Virus record (IMG/VR): IMGVR_UViG_3300009183_000083 | Span: 1 to 64,000 of that record | Source of the DNA: a virus | Reading direction: 5' to 3' (one strand) | Length of the DNA: 64,000 bases | Shown: in pieces, positions 13,628-23,131 of the stretch | Layout of the letters: the number at the start of each line of letters is the position of its first letter | Numbering within the stretch: position 1 is the first letter of the stretch | The notes under the pieces: generated by a model | Seen by the model: the letters and a program-made list of their open reading frames with translations, nothing else | Database searches by the model: none | Told to the model about the DNA's origin: nothing | Program-made: the position numbers and the translations under genes

Positions 13628-13903
13628 TTAACTGTAACGAGCGTTAATCTCTTCAATCCGCTTGCGGCCAGCGGCGAGGAACTCCTCCTCACGCTCAATA
13701 GCTGCCCAAGCCTCAACCTCAAGACGCTTGACATCTTCTGGTCTACTACCTAGCCAACCACATTCAATGGCGTGGTCTAGGCGGCGAGCAGCAGCGTGCG
13801 CTTCTTCACGAAGCCTGCGCTCCTTCTCTGCTACGCCACTGTTGGCGTAACGACGTGACGCAAGGCTGTCTCCTCCGTATGCGTATCCTGATAGTCTTCT
13901 CAT
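13628..13903 (-). CDS. charged helical protein, 91 aa
   Basis: A strongly helical, Arg/Glu/Ala-rich sequence with EKERRLREEAHAAARRLDHA and a second helix EAWAAIEREEEFLAAGRKRI. Likely a coiled-coil. The leader contains two CACACA blocks. First gene of the minus-strand island, transcribed away from the head genes. No family recognised. Confidence 0.6.
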   Translation of the reverse strand: MRRLSGYAYGGDSLASRRYANSGVAEKERRLREEAHAAARRLDHAIECGWLGSRPEDVKRLEVEAWAAIEREEEFLAAGRKRIEEINARYS

Positions 13904-14138
13904 AGTAGTGTGTGTTGTGTGTTGTTCAAGCAGTGTGCTGCGTAGGTGCAGGCACAGTGCAAGGTGGTATAGATCACACTATCAATGAGTACGTACAGGC
14001 TGCTGAGGGGCCACGGGTGGGTCACCTGCTCCCCTACTGCTGCACACCTAGCTGGAGTACAGTATGGGTTCCTCGTGGAATTATTTTTATTTCTTGAAAA
14101 TAAAACAAAACAAAATAAAAAAATAAAAAACAAATAAG
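13904..14138. promoter_or_regulatory. divergent intergenic region between the minus island and head genes
   Basis: A GC-rich half (13920-14080) is followed by an almost pure A/T half (14080-14138), the latter giving the 14139 gene an A-rich leader. No exact promoter consensus is evident. AGGGG/CCCCT arms near 14007-14038 could pair. It must hold the control signals for both directions. Confidence 0.35.
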
Positions 14139-14348
14139 ATGAGAGGTAAGGTATCGAACAAGAGTCGTATTTTGTGTTGTGGATTATTTTGGGATGGTCA
14201 TTGTGTTGAGGTTTGTCCGAGATGTGGGAGGGATTTGTGGGGGATAGGAGTTAAAGGATTGAGTGTTGACAATAAAGTGTTGGGAGTATTAAGTGAAGGG
14301 CATGGGAAGCAAAGTGGATTTGACGAAGGTGGCGCCGTGGCCTCCTAA
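14139..14348 (+). CDS. small cysteine-rich protein, 69 aa
   Basis: It has CCGLFWDGHCVEVCPRCGRDL in its first half, with a CPRC zinc-knuckle-like pair. The start follows a long A-rich leader, which is how this phage initiates. Its last ~50 nt overlap the start of the next gene in another frame, so the second half is less certain. Confidence 0.5.
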   Translation: MRGKVSNKSRILCCGLFWDGHCVEVCPRCGRDLWGIGVKGLSVDNKVLGVLSEGHGKQSGFDEGGAVAS

Positions 14349-15030
14349 GCCAGTATTGGCACAAAATGTTTCGATGATTAAGAAGCGGTTGTCTGGTAAG
14401 GGGAATGCGCCTGACGCTGGTTCAGAGGAGGAGGATTCGGGGTTTGTTGCGCAGGCGCATGAGAAGGTGAATGATGTTGATTCTATTGTTTCTAATGCTG
14501 GGGCAGCGGCGTCGATTGCTGACAGGGCATTGAAGTATGCGTCGCCTAAGTTAGGGGCTGTTGCAAGTGGGCTAGGAAAGGGGAACCAAGCTCTTTCTTA
14601 TGCCCGTGCTGCTATTGATGCTGGTCGGCTATTAACAGACCAAGATCATTGGGAGAACACGCAGGAGGAGGGTGCTGATGGCAGTGTCTCTCCTATTGAG
14701 TTTGGAATGAATGCTGTAGATATAGGACAGCTTCCCACTACGGTTGTTCGCGCTACTGGTATGGTTGGAGGGATCATGGATGCCAACCGAGAGGCTGGAG
14801 AGGCATTAGCGATGAAAGACCAACAAGATAAGTTGATGGGTATTTATCAAAAGAAGAAAGAACGTAATCCATTGACGTATGGTGCAGGAGGCTCATCTGA
14901 TGTTCCTCCTGTTGATCCAGAGAGAGAGCGTCAAATTCAAGCTGCAAAAGAAGCCTTTGAGGATCAAAACCTTGAAGGGATGACAATGGAATTGGTTCGT
15001 AACATTATCCGTGGTAATCAGCCAAGTTAA
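14302..15030 (+). CDS. putative virion protein, 242 aa
   Basis: Starts at MGSKVDLTKVAPWPPKP; a GTG three codons earlier (14293) is also possible. The centre is Ala/Gly-rich and helical with hydrophobic stretches (ASIADRALKYASPKLGAVAS) and a GMVGGIMDANREAGEALAM segment. The C-terminus is charged. It lies directly before TerL with a 5-nt gap. An internal or membrane-active virion protein is a guess; I recognise no family. Confidence 0.55.
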   Translation: MGSKVDLTKVAPWPPKPVLAQNVSMIKKRLSGKGNAPDAGSEEEDSGFVAQAHEKVNDVDSIVSNAGAAASIADRALKYASPKLGAVASGLGKGNQALSYARAAIDAGRLLTDQDHWENTQEEGADGSVSPIEFGMNAVDIGQLPTTVVRATGMVGGIMDANREAGEALAMKDQQDKLMGIYQKKKERNPLTYGAGGSSDVPPVDPERERQIQAAKEAFEDQNLEGMTMELVRNIIRGNQPS

Positions 15031-15035
15031 GATTT

Positions 15036-16820
15036 ATGATTAAAGATAAAGGGTTTATTGTTGGTGGGATGGAGTTCCCGCATGGAGCAAGCGAGTTGTC
15101 TTGTAATTTGTGGATGTTTTCTCAGGGAGTGAGAAAGGGGGATGGGAGTGAAGTTATGGCAAACGATCGTTTTGTTTTTTTAAAGAAAGCAATTGATTTA
15201 GCGTTTAATTGTGAAGGAAGTATTCGCACTGTTGTATGGAATCCTTGGACAGAGTTGATATTAAAAGAAATGATTGGGGGGTGGAAAAAGAAGCGGTTTG
15301 TTGGTTTTGCTGGATGTTCTTCTTCAGGCAAGTCTGATGCAGTGGCTCTTTATGGATTGATGGAGTATTGGGCTCGTCCTACCGAGACATTCTTTTTGGT
15401 GATGTCTACGACTAAGTTGAGTGCTCGTATGCGTGTTTGGAAGTCAATTACGCAGTTGTGGGGGCAAGCAGAAACTCAAGGTTGTCCAGGAAAGTTAATT
15501 GATTCAGACGGCTACATTAAAGGAATTAATGCTAATGGTAAGTTGTGGCGCAACTCTGGTATTGTCTTGATGGCTGCTGGAACGCAAGATGCAGAGCAGG
15601 CTTGCAAGGACTTGCTAGGAATTAAAAACCCTAATGTTATTATTGGAGCAGACGAGTTTAATGAGCTTGGAGAGGGAATCCTTAAGACAGCTTATGAAAA
15701 TATGACCTCAAATGATAGGTTGACGTTTGCAGGTATGGCTAACCCCGATAAGCTTACTGACCCTTTTGCAAATCTGTGTGAACCAATTAATGGCTGGAAG
15801 TCAGTCAATGAAAATGAGGAACGTTGGGAGACTAAATATGGGGCGTGTGTGAGACTGAATGCTGAGAAAAGCCCAAGAATTATGTTTCCTGATTTAGTGG
15901 ATCATAATGAAAAACACTTGTATCATTGGCAACCAGACCAAGAGTATTGTGATCGGATTGCTGAGAATCGAGGCGGCATTAAAAGCCGAGGTTACTATCG
16001 TTTTGTAAAAGCATTCTGGTGTCCTGATGGGTCGACTAATTCAATTTATTCAGAAGTTGAGTTTATGAACTCAGGAGCATTGGACCAAGATGAACCAGCT
16101 TGGGATTGCGCCCCTATTGTTGTGAGTTCGTTGGACCCCTCATTCAGTCGTGGAGGAGATAGAAGTTTTTGTTGCTTGATGAAAGCTGGATTAGTAAATG
16201 GCAAAACTCACGCTCATGTTTGTTATGAAACAAGCATTGATGAAGACATGCAGGACAAGAGTGTTGCGCTTACGCATCAAATAGTAAGAGGTTGGAAGAC
16301 GTTGAGTGAGGAATGGGGAGTTAAGCCTTTCCGAGCCATTCATGACAATACGGGAGCAGGAACACCGTTTGGTCATGTTGTTGATATGGAATGGTCAACC
16401 TCTGTACAAAAAATAAACTTCCAAGGAAAGAGTTCTGGAAGGACAGTTATATTTAGAAATGAAGACTGTGATTACTTTAATAAAAACTCTGAATTATGGA
16501 TTCAGCCAAAAGAATTTTTTCGTGAGGGACAGATTAGTGGCTTATCAAAAGAAACAATGTCCGAGTTAGTTGATCGAGAGTATCACAAAAAAGAAGGTCG
16601 GACAATGCGGGTGGAGGGCAAAGATGAGGCTAAGAAGCGTTTAAAAAAAAGTCCCGATAGAGCTGACGCTTTCTTGCTTTGCATTGAAAAACTCATAACA
16701 ATAAATATGTTGAAGAGTGAAGAAGTTAAAAAAGTTTCCAAAACAATAAACAATGGATGGCTTGATTTAGTTCAAAAATTTGGAATAAATACAAATGTTG
16801 GAAAAAAATTTAAGAGATAG
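15036..16820 (+). CDS. terL: terminase large subunit, 594 aa
   Basis: The packaging motor. Residues 93-100 form Walker A (GCSSSGKS) and 201-208 form Walker B (VIIGADEF). The C-terminal nuclease shows LDPSFSRGGD (first acidic residue about 367), FRAIHDNTGAG and SPDRADAFLL (Asp pair about 541-543), as in RNase H-like terminase nucleases. It cleaves concatemeric DNA and drives it into the prohead using ATP. Length is normal. No Shine-Dalgarno precedes the ATG. Confidence 0.92.
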   Translation: MIKDKGFIVGGMEFPHGASELSCNLWMFSQGVRKGDGSEVMANDRFVFLKKAIDLAFNCEGSIRTVVWNPWTELILKEMIGGWKKKRFVGFAGCSSSGKSDAVALYGLMEYWARPTETFFLVMSTTKLSARMRVWKSITQLWGQAETQGCPGKLIDSDGYIKGINANGKLWRNSGIVLMAAGTQDAEQACKDLLGIKNPNVIIGADEFNELGEGILKTAYENMTSNDRLTFAGMANPDKLTDPFANLCEPINGWKSVNENEERWETKYGACVRLNAEKSPRIMFPDLVDHNEKHLYHWQPDQEYCDRIAENRGGIKSRGYYRFVKAFWCPDGSTNSIYSEVEFMNSGALDQDEPAWDCAPIVVSSLDPSFSRGGDRSFCCLMKAGLVNGKTHAHVCYETSIDEDMQDKSVALTHQIVRGWKTLSEEWGVKPFRAIHDNTGAGTPFGHVVDMEWSTSVQKINFQGKSSGRTVIFRNEDCDYFNKNSELWIQPKEFFREGQISGLSKETMSELVDREYHKKEGRTMRVEGKDEAKKRLKKSPDRADAFLLCIEKLITINMLKSEEVKKVSKTINNGWLDLVQKFGINTNVGKKFKR

Positions 16821-16856
16821 TCTTGACAATCTTATAAAAGTAGAAGAAAAGATTTT

Positions 16857-17147
16857 ATGCAGAAATTAACAATTACGGCAACTGGAACATATCTTATTGA
16901 TGCGGTTCCTGGGCGCACTACCTACATTGCTTCGTCAGGTACCATTAATGCCACCGTACAGTATCTGACGGCTCCTGGTGTTTATCAGGCAATGGGAACG
17001 CCTCCAACACTAACTAACTCCACTCAAATTCCTGTTGTAAATTATGGCGCACATTCGGAACTTGCCATTGTGGTTACAGCAGTTACTGGCTCAGCAATTA
17101 TTATTGCTAATCCAGCAGCTCTTCAAGAACGCGGTCGCGTACATTAA
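16857..17147 (+). CDS. small beta-rich head protein, 96 aa
   Basis: Alternating hydrophobic strands (KLTITATGTYLIDAVPG, TYIASSGTINATVQYLTAPG) and Gly/Ala/Val-rich composition resemble capsid decoration or head fibre proteins. It sits between TerL and portal. A second protein of the same style is at 22838. Function inferred from shape and position only. Confidence 0.5.
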   Translation: MQKLTITATGTYLIDAVPGRTTYIASSGTINATVQYLTAPGVYQAMGTPPTLTNSTQIPVVNYGAHSELAIVVTAVTGSAIIIANPAALQERGRVH

Positions 17148-17162
17148 TTTAGCCAAGCTAAA
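17148..17162 (+). repeat. dispersed near-palindrome, variant TTTAGCCAAGCTAAA
   Basis: It lies directly after the stop of the preceding gene and ends 3 nt before the portal ATG. Confidence 0.75.
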
Positions 17163-17165
17163 ACC

Positions 17166-19493
17166 ATGCCATTAAGTCTTTTTCGTGACTCAGAGCAGTA
17201 CCTAGATAGCCTAAAAACTCTTGATGCGGAAACGTATGAAGCCCCATCAGAACGCTTAGGAAGCCCATCAGCTCTTCGTAATAGCTACCTGACGCTAAAG
17301 GAAGCAGACAATGACAGTAGCTTTAATAGGGCCTTAGTGGATGGTTTAATGGATTACACCCCGCCTCACGATGATGGCGAGTTGGAAAACAAAGGACAGT
17401 CTGATCGCTTCAACATTACAACAGGTGAAGGAGCTGCTATTCTTAATGAAGCTGTTGCGGCATACGTTGACATTTACACCACTCCTAAGATATTAGCTGA
17501 AATTCCCTTACTCCCTGAAGTTGATAAGCAGCAAGCATTAACTTGGAGCCAGATTATGGCAGAGGAGTACACGGAAATGGATAGGAGTCACGACGGCTCT
17601 TTACCATTACATCTACAATTAGCCACAACTTACGTTAAACATGGCGTTGCAGTTCCTTATTTTGATGACAAAGAAACCATGCAGTATTCTGTAGGTGGAC
17701 TTGATCATTTCAAGTTTCCACGCAAAACAGGAATTATTAGTTCTGAAGTTGAATTAGCTACGGCACTTGGATCTTATGGTGTGACACGCCTTTACAGTAA
17801 GATTGGTGGTGAAGGATGGAATGAGGATGCAGTTAAAAAAGCTATCCTTGAAGCCACAACATCTTACAACGAGAAATGGAACAACTGGGAAGAAGCACAA
17901 CGTCAAATTAAAGCTAATGAAATTTATATTGATACTGTTTGCGAAGAAGTTGAAGTGATCCATGGCTGGGTCCGCGAGTTTGATGGATCAATTAGTTATT
18001 ACATTGCAGCAAAAGAGGCTCTGTCAGATAACAACAATAATAAAGAGGAGTTTTTATTTAAGGCTCGTGGTTTTTACGAAAGCGTTGACCAAGCATTTCA
18101 GATTTTCCCCTTCTCAGTTGGCAATGGTAGCCGTTTGTACACAGTGCGTGGACTAGGGTATTTGATTTATCAGCTTTGCAATGCAGCTGATATTCTCCAT
18201 TGTAAGCTTTTAGATAATGCTCGTGTTGGTTCTTCTCTTATCTTGCAGCCTGCGTCTACAGAAGACCAGCAAGACATGATGCTCCATGACATTGGAGCAG
18301 CTATTATGCTTCCTCCGACAATGAAGATTCCTGAACGTCAAATCGGGATGAATCTTAACAACTCTCTTATCCCAGCAATCACAGAAACTCGTAATATCTT
18401 AAATCGAGCAACTGGAGGATTAGCCTCGGGTAACATGATGCTGAATGATGAAAATTCACGTCAGACTAAGTTAGAAGTTTCCAGCAAACTAGACTTTATT
18501 AATAAACTCAATAGTTTTGCTGTCACTTTGTTTTATGGACCATATGACAAAATCACTAGGGAAAAAGTAAGGCGAGCATTTACAGTGCGTCAAAAAGATA
18601 GCGCTGCCGCCAAGCGAGTTAAAGAGATGAAAGATCGTTGCATTGCTCGTGGAGTTCCTCCAGAGGTTTTCAAGCAAATTGATTTCAAACGTGTTAAAGC
18701 CACTCGTATTATTGGGACAGGTTCTCGCTCGTCTCGCATCATGTTGATGGAACAACTCCGTGAGGGCTATTCAACATGGGATGCAGTAGGAAGAAAGAAC
18801 TACGATTATGACAGAGCCATGATGCTTGCTGGAGTTGAGATAGCAGATCGTTACGTTGGAAAAGCAAATGAAGTTCGTAAAACTTATGATGATTCTATTG
18901 CTAAACTGGAAAACTTCCAGCTTCTTGAAGGTGATTACATGGACCCAACGGATGGTCAGATTCACATGGTGCATTTGCCAATCCACATTGAGCCACTAGA
19001 GCAGGGTCTTAAGTCTGTAGATGAAGGGGAAATTGATTTGATGCAATGGACAATGGAGCACCAAATGCTTTACAACCATTGTGTTGCTACACTTGAAATG
19101 ACAGTGGTTCACGAAAGTGTCCAGCCTGAGCTTAACATGCTTAATCAGAAAGTTCAACAGATCGGAGAGATTGTTGTTAATGGACTTAAGATGATAAATA
19201 AAGCAAGCAGAGAAGGAGAGATGGCTCCTCAACAAGAAGGAGAAGGGAAACAAGAAATGTCTGAGGACCAAAAATTGCAGCAGAAGACGCAACAAGAAAT
19301 GCAAGCTTCGGATGCTAAGCACAAACAAAAAGTTGGTCAAGAGATGGAAATAGGTTTGCTGCGCCTTAAACAAATTAAACAAGCTGGAGAAGCAAAGATG
19401 GTTGCGCAAGCTCAATCTGCAATGGCAGGTATGGTTACAAAAGATGCAGAGGCCAAAGCTAAGCTTCAGCGCGCTATGTCAACAATGTCTTAA
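17166..19493 (+). CDS. portal protein, 775 aa
   Basis: Position (after TerL, before scaffold and capsid), size and the long helical body fit a podovirus portal. Visible signs are an N-terminal region with SDRFNITTGEGAAILNEAVA, a central alpha/beta part, a NRATGGLASGNMMLNDENS loop and a long helical region. A Gln/Glu/Lys-rich C-terminal tail follows (residues about 680-775, with QKTQQEMQASDAKHKQK), as barrel or tail segments often are. It forms the dodecameric channel for DNA at one capsid vertex. Function assigned from context and overall pattern. Confidence 0.75.
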   Translation: MPLSLFRDSEQYLDSLKTLDAETYEAPSERLGSPSALRNSYLTLKEADNDSSFNRALVDGLMDYTPPHDDGELENKGQSDRFNITTGEGAAILNEAVAAYVDIYTTPKILAEIPLLPEVDKQQALTWSQIMAEEYTEMDRSHDGSLPLHLQLATTYVKHGVAVPYFDDKETMQYSVGGLDHFKFPRKTGIISSEVELATALGSYGVTRLYSKIGGEGWNEDAVKKAILEATTSYNEKWNNWEEAQRQIKANEIYIDTVCEEVEVIHGWVREFDGSISYYIAAKEALSDNNNNKEEFLFKARGFYESVDQAFQIFPFSVGNGSRLYTVRGLGYLIYQLCNAADILHCKLLDNARVGSSLILQPASTEDQQDMMLHDIGAAIMLPPTMKIPERQIGMNLNNSLIPAITETRNILNRATGGLASGNMMLNDENSRQTKLEVSSKLDFINKLNSFAVTLFYGPYDKITREKVRRAFTVRQKDSAAAKRVKEMKDRCIARGVPPEVFKQIDFKRVKATRIIGTGSRSSRIMLMEQLREGYSTWDAVGRKNYDYDRAMMLAGVEIADRYVGKANEVRKTYDDSIAKLENFQLLEGDYMDPTDGQIHMVHLPIHIEPLEQGLKSVDEGEIDLMQWTMEHQMLYNHCVATLEMTVVHESVQPELNMLNQKVQQIGEIVVNGLKMINKASREGEMAPQQEGEGKQEMSEDQKLQQKTQQEMQASDAKHKQKVGQEMEIGLLRLKQIKQAGEAKMVAQAQSAMAGMVTKDAEAKAKLQRAMSTMS

Positions 19494-19513
19494 CATTTGT
19501 TCAGTTAATATTT

Positions 19514-19774
19514 ATGAAAACACTACTAAGTAAAGAAGAGCAGGTAGAACTGCGTCAAATGGTTGACAGTAACACAATGCAAAAAGCATTCATGGAAGCG
19601 CTAGGTGATGTGTACAAAGAGCAGAGTGGGTCTTCCACGCTTGAAGGTTGTGCGATGAGTTACAGCGTAAATGAAGGAGCAAGAAGCGTCCTTAATAAGC
19701 TTATGCTGTTGTCTGAATCAAAAAAAGAAGTCAGTATTCCAAATACCCGTCGCCTTCGCACAATTAAAAACTAA
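19514..19774 (+). CDS. hypothetical head-region protein, 86 aa
   Basis: A short helical protein, MKTLLSKEEQVELRQMVDSN onwards, with a basic tail (NTRRLRTIKN). It sits between portal and scaffold genes, so a head-assembly role is possible. No family recognised. Confidence 0.6.
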   Translation: MKTLLSKEEQVELRQMVDSNTMQKAFMEALGDVYKEQSGSSTLEGCAMSYSVNEGARSVLNKLMLLSESKKEVSIPNTRRLRTIKN

Positions 19775-19798
19775 TCTCTAGAAACACACACTAAAAAA

Positions 19799-21013
19799 AT
19801 GAGCACTGAAAACACAACGCCACCAACAGAACTTAAGGCTGAAAACTGGGGTGATCCTAAAATTGATATGATGAAAGCAATGGATGAGTTCTTTGATGGA
19901 CCATCTAAAGTTGAGCCTGTTGCTGAACAAATACCAGAAGTAAAGATTGATGCAGCGCCGCCTGTTTCAACGCCTCCAGTTGAAGTTGAAAGCACACCAG
20001 AACCAACTTCAATTATTGAAGAAGAGTTTTTTCCTGATGCTGACAAAGCGCCAAAAGAATCAAAGCCTGAATTAAAAGAAGGTGATTTTGATGAGGACGC
20101 TTATGACAAGCAGACAGAAGAAGAGGTAAAAGGAATGGATTTAAAGGCAGGAGATAAGTTTCGCGCACTTAAAGCGGAACTTAAAGCTGCAAAGCAACAA
20201 ACAGTTACGCCTGAAATCCAAGCCAAACTTGAACAACTTGAAATCAAGGCTCAAGAAGCAGAAGGACTTCGTCTTCGTATTGCTGAAATTAGTTCGCAAT
20301 CTGCAAAACTACAGGTTGAAAACGAAGAGATTTACCAAAAAGAAATTGTTGAACCAGCAGCAGATATCTTTTCAAATGCAGATCGGCTTTCTGATACCGT
20401 TGGTTTAGATCCAAACATCTTAAGATCCATCATTAAAGAGCGTGATCTTGAGGTTCAAGAGCAATTGATGGAAGAGCACTTTGGTTCTAAGTCGCTTCTT
20501 ATTCAGTCAAAAGTAGCGACAATGGCAGAAGGGTTTAATTCTTTAATTGTTAAACGCGAAAGGTTGTTAGCTAATGCGGAAAAAACTATTGAAAGAAGCA
20601 ATGTGGAACGCATTGAAAAATCAAATAGATTGCTTGAGGAACAACACAAAGCAGTTCAAGTTTACCAAAAAAAATACTGGGATAAATACAAGCAATACTT
20701 TCCTGGATTTGTTGAGGACGGAGTTGACACTCCTACAATGAAGAAGCTCATGTCTAAAGGTTTATCTATTGACTTTGGATTGGCTAGAGCTGAAGACCAA
20801 GGTTTTGCGGCTTTTGCTAGTGCATCGCTCCCACACGCGCTTGATCAGATTGCTGTGCTAAAAAAACGTCTTAGTGTGTATGAAAAAGATGATAGCAAAG
20901 CTGTTCAACAAGGAACAAGTGCTGGAAAGTCAGTTACCTCTACTCCGTCTGAAGGCGCTGCTCCTAAAGACTTTATGGAAATGATGAACTCAGATTATGC
21001 GTTCACTCATTAA
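19799..21013 (+). CDS. scaffold-like protein, 404 aa
   Basis: An acidic, Pro/Glu-rich N-terminal 100 residues is followed by a long coiled-coil (about 115-300; AKLEQLEIKAQEAEGLRLRI) and a C-terminal helical part. It lies immediately before the capsid gene, where phage scaffolds are encoded. Low cysteine content and a charged helical make-up support a scaffold. The leader is AAACACACACTAAAAAA before ATG. Function inferred from composition and position. Confidence 0.7.
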   Translation: MSTENTTPPTELKAENWGDPKIDMMKAMDEFFDGPSKVEPVAEQIPEVKIDAAPPVSTPPVEVESTPEPTSIIEEEFFPDADKAPKESKPELKEGDFDEDAYDKQTEEEVKGMDLKAGDKFRALKAELKAAKQQTVTPEIQAKLEQLEIKAQEAEGLRLRIAEISSQSAKLQVENEEIYQKEIVEPAADIFSNADRLSDTVGLDPNILRSIIKERDLEVQEQLMEEHFGSKSLLIQSKVATMAEGFNSLIVKRERLLANAEKTIERSNVERIEKSNRLLEEQHKAVQVYQKKYWDKYKQYFPGFVEDGVDTPTMKKLMSKGLSIDFGLARAEDQGFAAFASASLPHALDQIAVLKKRLSVYEKDDSKAVQQGTSAGKSVTSTPSEGAAPKDFMEMMNSDYAFTH

Positions 21014-21269
21014 CTGGTTTAAAAATATTAATATTTATTTAAATTAATTGTTGACTCTTGCTAAGATTGTGGTAAAAACCTTTTGAACTCAATAACTAAG
21101 CGAGTTCAAAAGGAAGTCTTAGTTCGGCCGCTCGTCCGTCATCAGTTCTAGAAAGCATCCGTTGAGCATCACGCATTTATGCGTAGCTCTGTTTTCCATT
21201 CTGGCATAAACAATAAAGCAAGCATGCTTTAGCCTGACTAAAAATAAACTTTAATAACAAACCAAAATT
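21014..21269 (+). promoter_or_regulatory. capsid gene promoter/leader region
   Basis: A non-coding 256-bp region. It holds TTGACT (21051-21056) as a possible -35 with TAAAAA 16 nt on, and a perfect 12-bp inverted repeat CCTTTTGAACTC / GAGTTCAAAAGG (21079-21090, 21102-21113). It also holds a 14-bp palindrome ACGCATTTATGCGT (21171-21184) and the dispersed motif at 21228-21242. The hairpin near the expected transcript start could stabilise the capsid mRNA or be a control site. Confidence 0.55.
21228..21242 (+). repeat. dispersed 15-bp near-palindrome TTTAGCCTGACTAAA
   Basis: An exact copy of the main form in the capsid leader, 27 nt before ATG. Confidence 0.75.
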
Positions 21270-22763
21270 ATGGCATATACAGTAACAGACCTCATGGTGC
21301 AACAAGCACCTCAAATCGGACCATTGATCAATCAAAAGATGATGGCTCGACCAACCCCTTGGATCACCCTCGGACGCAAGGAAACTTGGGCTGATGAAAT
21401 GTCCAGCAAACAAAAGACCATGCAATTTGACCGCGCTATGCTGTCTGAAACGGGTCTAGCTGCCGATCTCGTCGAAGAAGTAGACTGGGCTGATGTTGCA
21501 ACCGACGTTGGCCTTAACGACTCGGAAGCAAACCACCTTACTGGTACTGGAGATGGACTCCCTCCTGCCGATACCGTAACCTTCACGGAAACCCTCCGTG
21601 ACTATCGTCTGCAACATAAAGCAGTTTGGGGACCACCAATGAACACCAACAATTTGCGCGACAAGTTTATGCGTGTTAAACAAATGGGTGCTTGCGTTGA
21701 AGCTCTTGCTGACCAAGGTCGTGAGCTTCAAATCAATCGTGGCCGCAGCGAATACACCCGTGTTGCTGACAAGCTTGTTGTTCTAGACTCAGGTTTCAAC
21801 TTGAACAACAGTTTTTATGGAAATGTTGCATTTCCTATTCCAACAGGAACGGACTCGTCCATCCTTACCAATGAGTTCACCGACATGATCTACGAATACC
21901 TCAACCATCAAGGTGGAGGAGCTGGTTCTCTCGGTGAAGCTGGAGGCAGTTCTAGCTACTCTCTAATCACTTCGCCTCGTTCGTCTCGCCGTCTTGTTAC
22001 AGCTGACCCAGAACGTCGTGAGGACTTCCGTTATAGCTCGCAAAACGAGTATTTGCTCAAGTCAATGGGTCAAAAAATCAGTTACAACGGGTTTGTCCAC
22101 ACTTGTGACGAGAAAACTAATCGTTGGGAACAAAGTTCTTCAGGCCAGTTTTCTATTGCTACTGCACTTGCTGGTGCTGTAGGAGTTGTAACTTACAGCA
22201 GCGCGCCATACATTCCATATAAAGGAAGCACCATTCGTATCAATTCAATTGACTACGTTGTTTCGAAGCGCCTTACTCAGAGTGGCACTACTACCTTTGC
22301 TGGAACACTTAATGTAAAGCGAGCAGACGGCACCGCTCCGGCTATTACTTCCGTTGCGTTGGCTGCTTGCGCAGCTTGGTATGTCGTGCCTCAGTTTTAC
22401 GTTGCTACAACTGGACTCACAGGCGATGGCACTACAAAGCTAAAGCGTGTTCCTAATCCAAACTGGCTCACTGCCACATGGGAAGACACTTACATCTATC
22501 ACCAAGGTGTTTGCACTACGTTTGTTCCAAAAGCAATCACTTCAGTTGGTCAAGCCACATTTGATCCAGTAAACTACGCAGGAACTTATCGTTGGACTAA
22601 CTATGAGCATAAAGATGACAATCCAGACGGCTCGATCGGTCAATTCCGTGGAGTTTGGTCAAACGGAACTCGTCCAGACAGTCCTGAGTTTGGTGTTGTT
22701 ATTCGTCACCTAGCCGTAGCATTCCCAGATGGACGCATCATTGATGGCAGTTCGCTTGGCTAA
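21270..22763 (+). CDS. major capsid protein, 497 aa
   Basis: Placed directly after the scaffold. An N-terminal arm (MAYTVTDLMVQQAPQIGPL), a helical/beta body, Gly-rich loops (NHQGGGAGSLGEAGGSSSY) and a C-terminal VVIRHLAVAFPDGRII fit an HK97-fold capsid subunit. Codon choice is noticeably more optimised (many C-ending codons) than in neighbouring genes, and the gene has its own leader and a strong terminator, all signs of a very highly expressed protein. The HK97 assignment itself is inferred. Confidence 0.8.
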   Translation: MAYTVTDLMVQQAPQIGPLINQKMMARPTPWITLGRKETWADEMSSKQKTMQFDRAMLSETGLAADLVEEVDWADVATDVGLNDSEANHLTGTGDGLPPADTVTFTETLRDYRLQHKAVWGPPMNTNNLRDKFMRVKQMGACVEALADQGRELQINRGRSEYTRVADKLVVLDSGFNLNNSFYGNVAFPIPTGTDSSILTNEFTDMIYEYLNHQGGGAGSLGEAGGSSSYSLITSPRSSRRLVTADPERREDFRYSSQNEYLLKSMGQKISYNGFVHTCDEKTNRWEQSSSGQFSIATALAGAVGVVTYSSAPYIPYKGSTIRINSIDYVVSKRLTQSGTTTFAGTLNVKRADGTAPAITSVALAACAAWYVVPQFYVATTGLTGDGTTKLKRVPNPNWLTATWEDTYIYHQGVCTTFVPKAITSVGQATFDPVNYAGTYRWTNYEHKDDNPDGSIGQFRGVWSNGTRPDSPEFGVVIRHLAVAFPDGRIIDGSSLG

Positions 22764-22778
22764 ACAGTAGTGTGTTAT

Positions 22779-22815
22779 CCCCGGTCTAGACGCCCATCTG
22801 GGCCGGGGTTTTTTT
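22779..22815 (+). terminator. strong intrinsic terminator after the capsid gene
   Basis: CCCCGGTCTAGA pairs with TCTGGGCCGGGG (12 bp including two G-U) around a six-base loop, followed by seven U residues. It is the clearest terminator on the plus strand. Confidence 0.85.
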
Positions 22816-22837
22816 AACGGGTTTATTTAAAAACATT

Positions 22838-23122
22838 ATGAAACAAGTTATTTTACCACTTACTACTTATAATAAAAAGATTAGTGCTATTACGGCATCT
22901 GCAACTTTGACTCGCAAAGTGACAACGTCTGCTGGAGCTAACACTGTTACCCTTCCTTCTGCTAAAGGCAAAAAGAAAGAGTTTACAGTTATTTCCACCA
23001 GTAACACAGCAATATTTGCTGTTGTGTCTCCTGACACGTTTGTTGGGCTCACAACTGTTGGCGTAAGTACTTCTGGTACTTGCAGAGCTATTGGCGGCGT
23101 CTGGTATCGTACAGCGACGTAA
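22838..23122 (+). CDS. small beta-rich head/decoration-like protein, 94 aa
   Basis: Val/Thr/Ser-rich beta pattern (ISAITASATLTRKVTTSAGA, TVGVSTSGTCRAIGGVWYRT) like small capsid-associated proteins. It is isolated between two terminators, suggesting independent regulation. Similar in style, though not clearly homologous, to the 16857 protein. Confidence 0.5.
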   Translation: MKQVILPLTTYNKKISAITASATLTRKVTTSAGANTVTLPSAKGKKKEFTVISTSNTAIFAVVSPDTFVGLTTVGVSTSGTCRAIGGVWYRTAT

Positions 23123-23131
23123 TCTTAATCA

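Noticed and set aside
13900-14133. Minus-strand frame of 77 codons with hydrophobic start
   Set aside because: The hydrophobic start is simply translation of A/T homopolymer tracts and the rest is not coding-like.
14266-14300. TTGACA with TATTAA 15 nt on as a promoter
   Set aside because: Spacing is short and it lies in a coding region; not distinguishable from chance.
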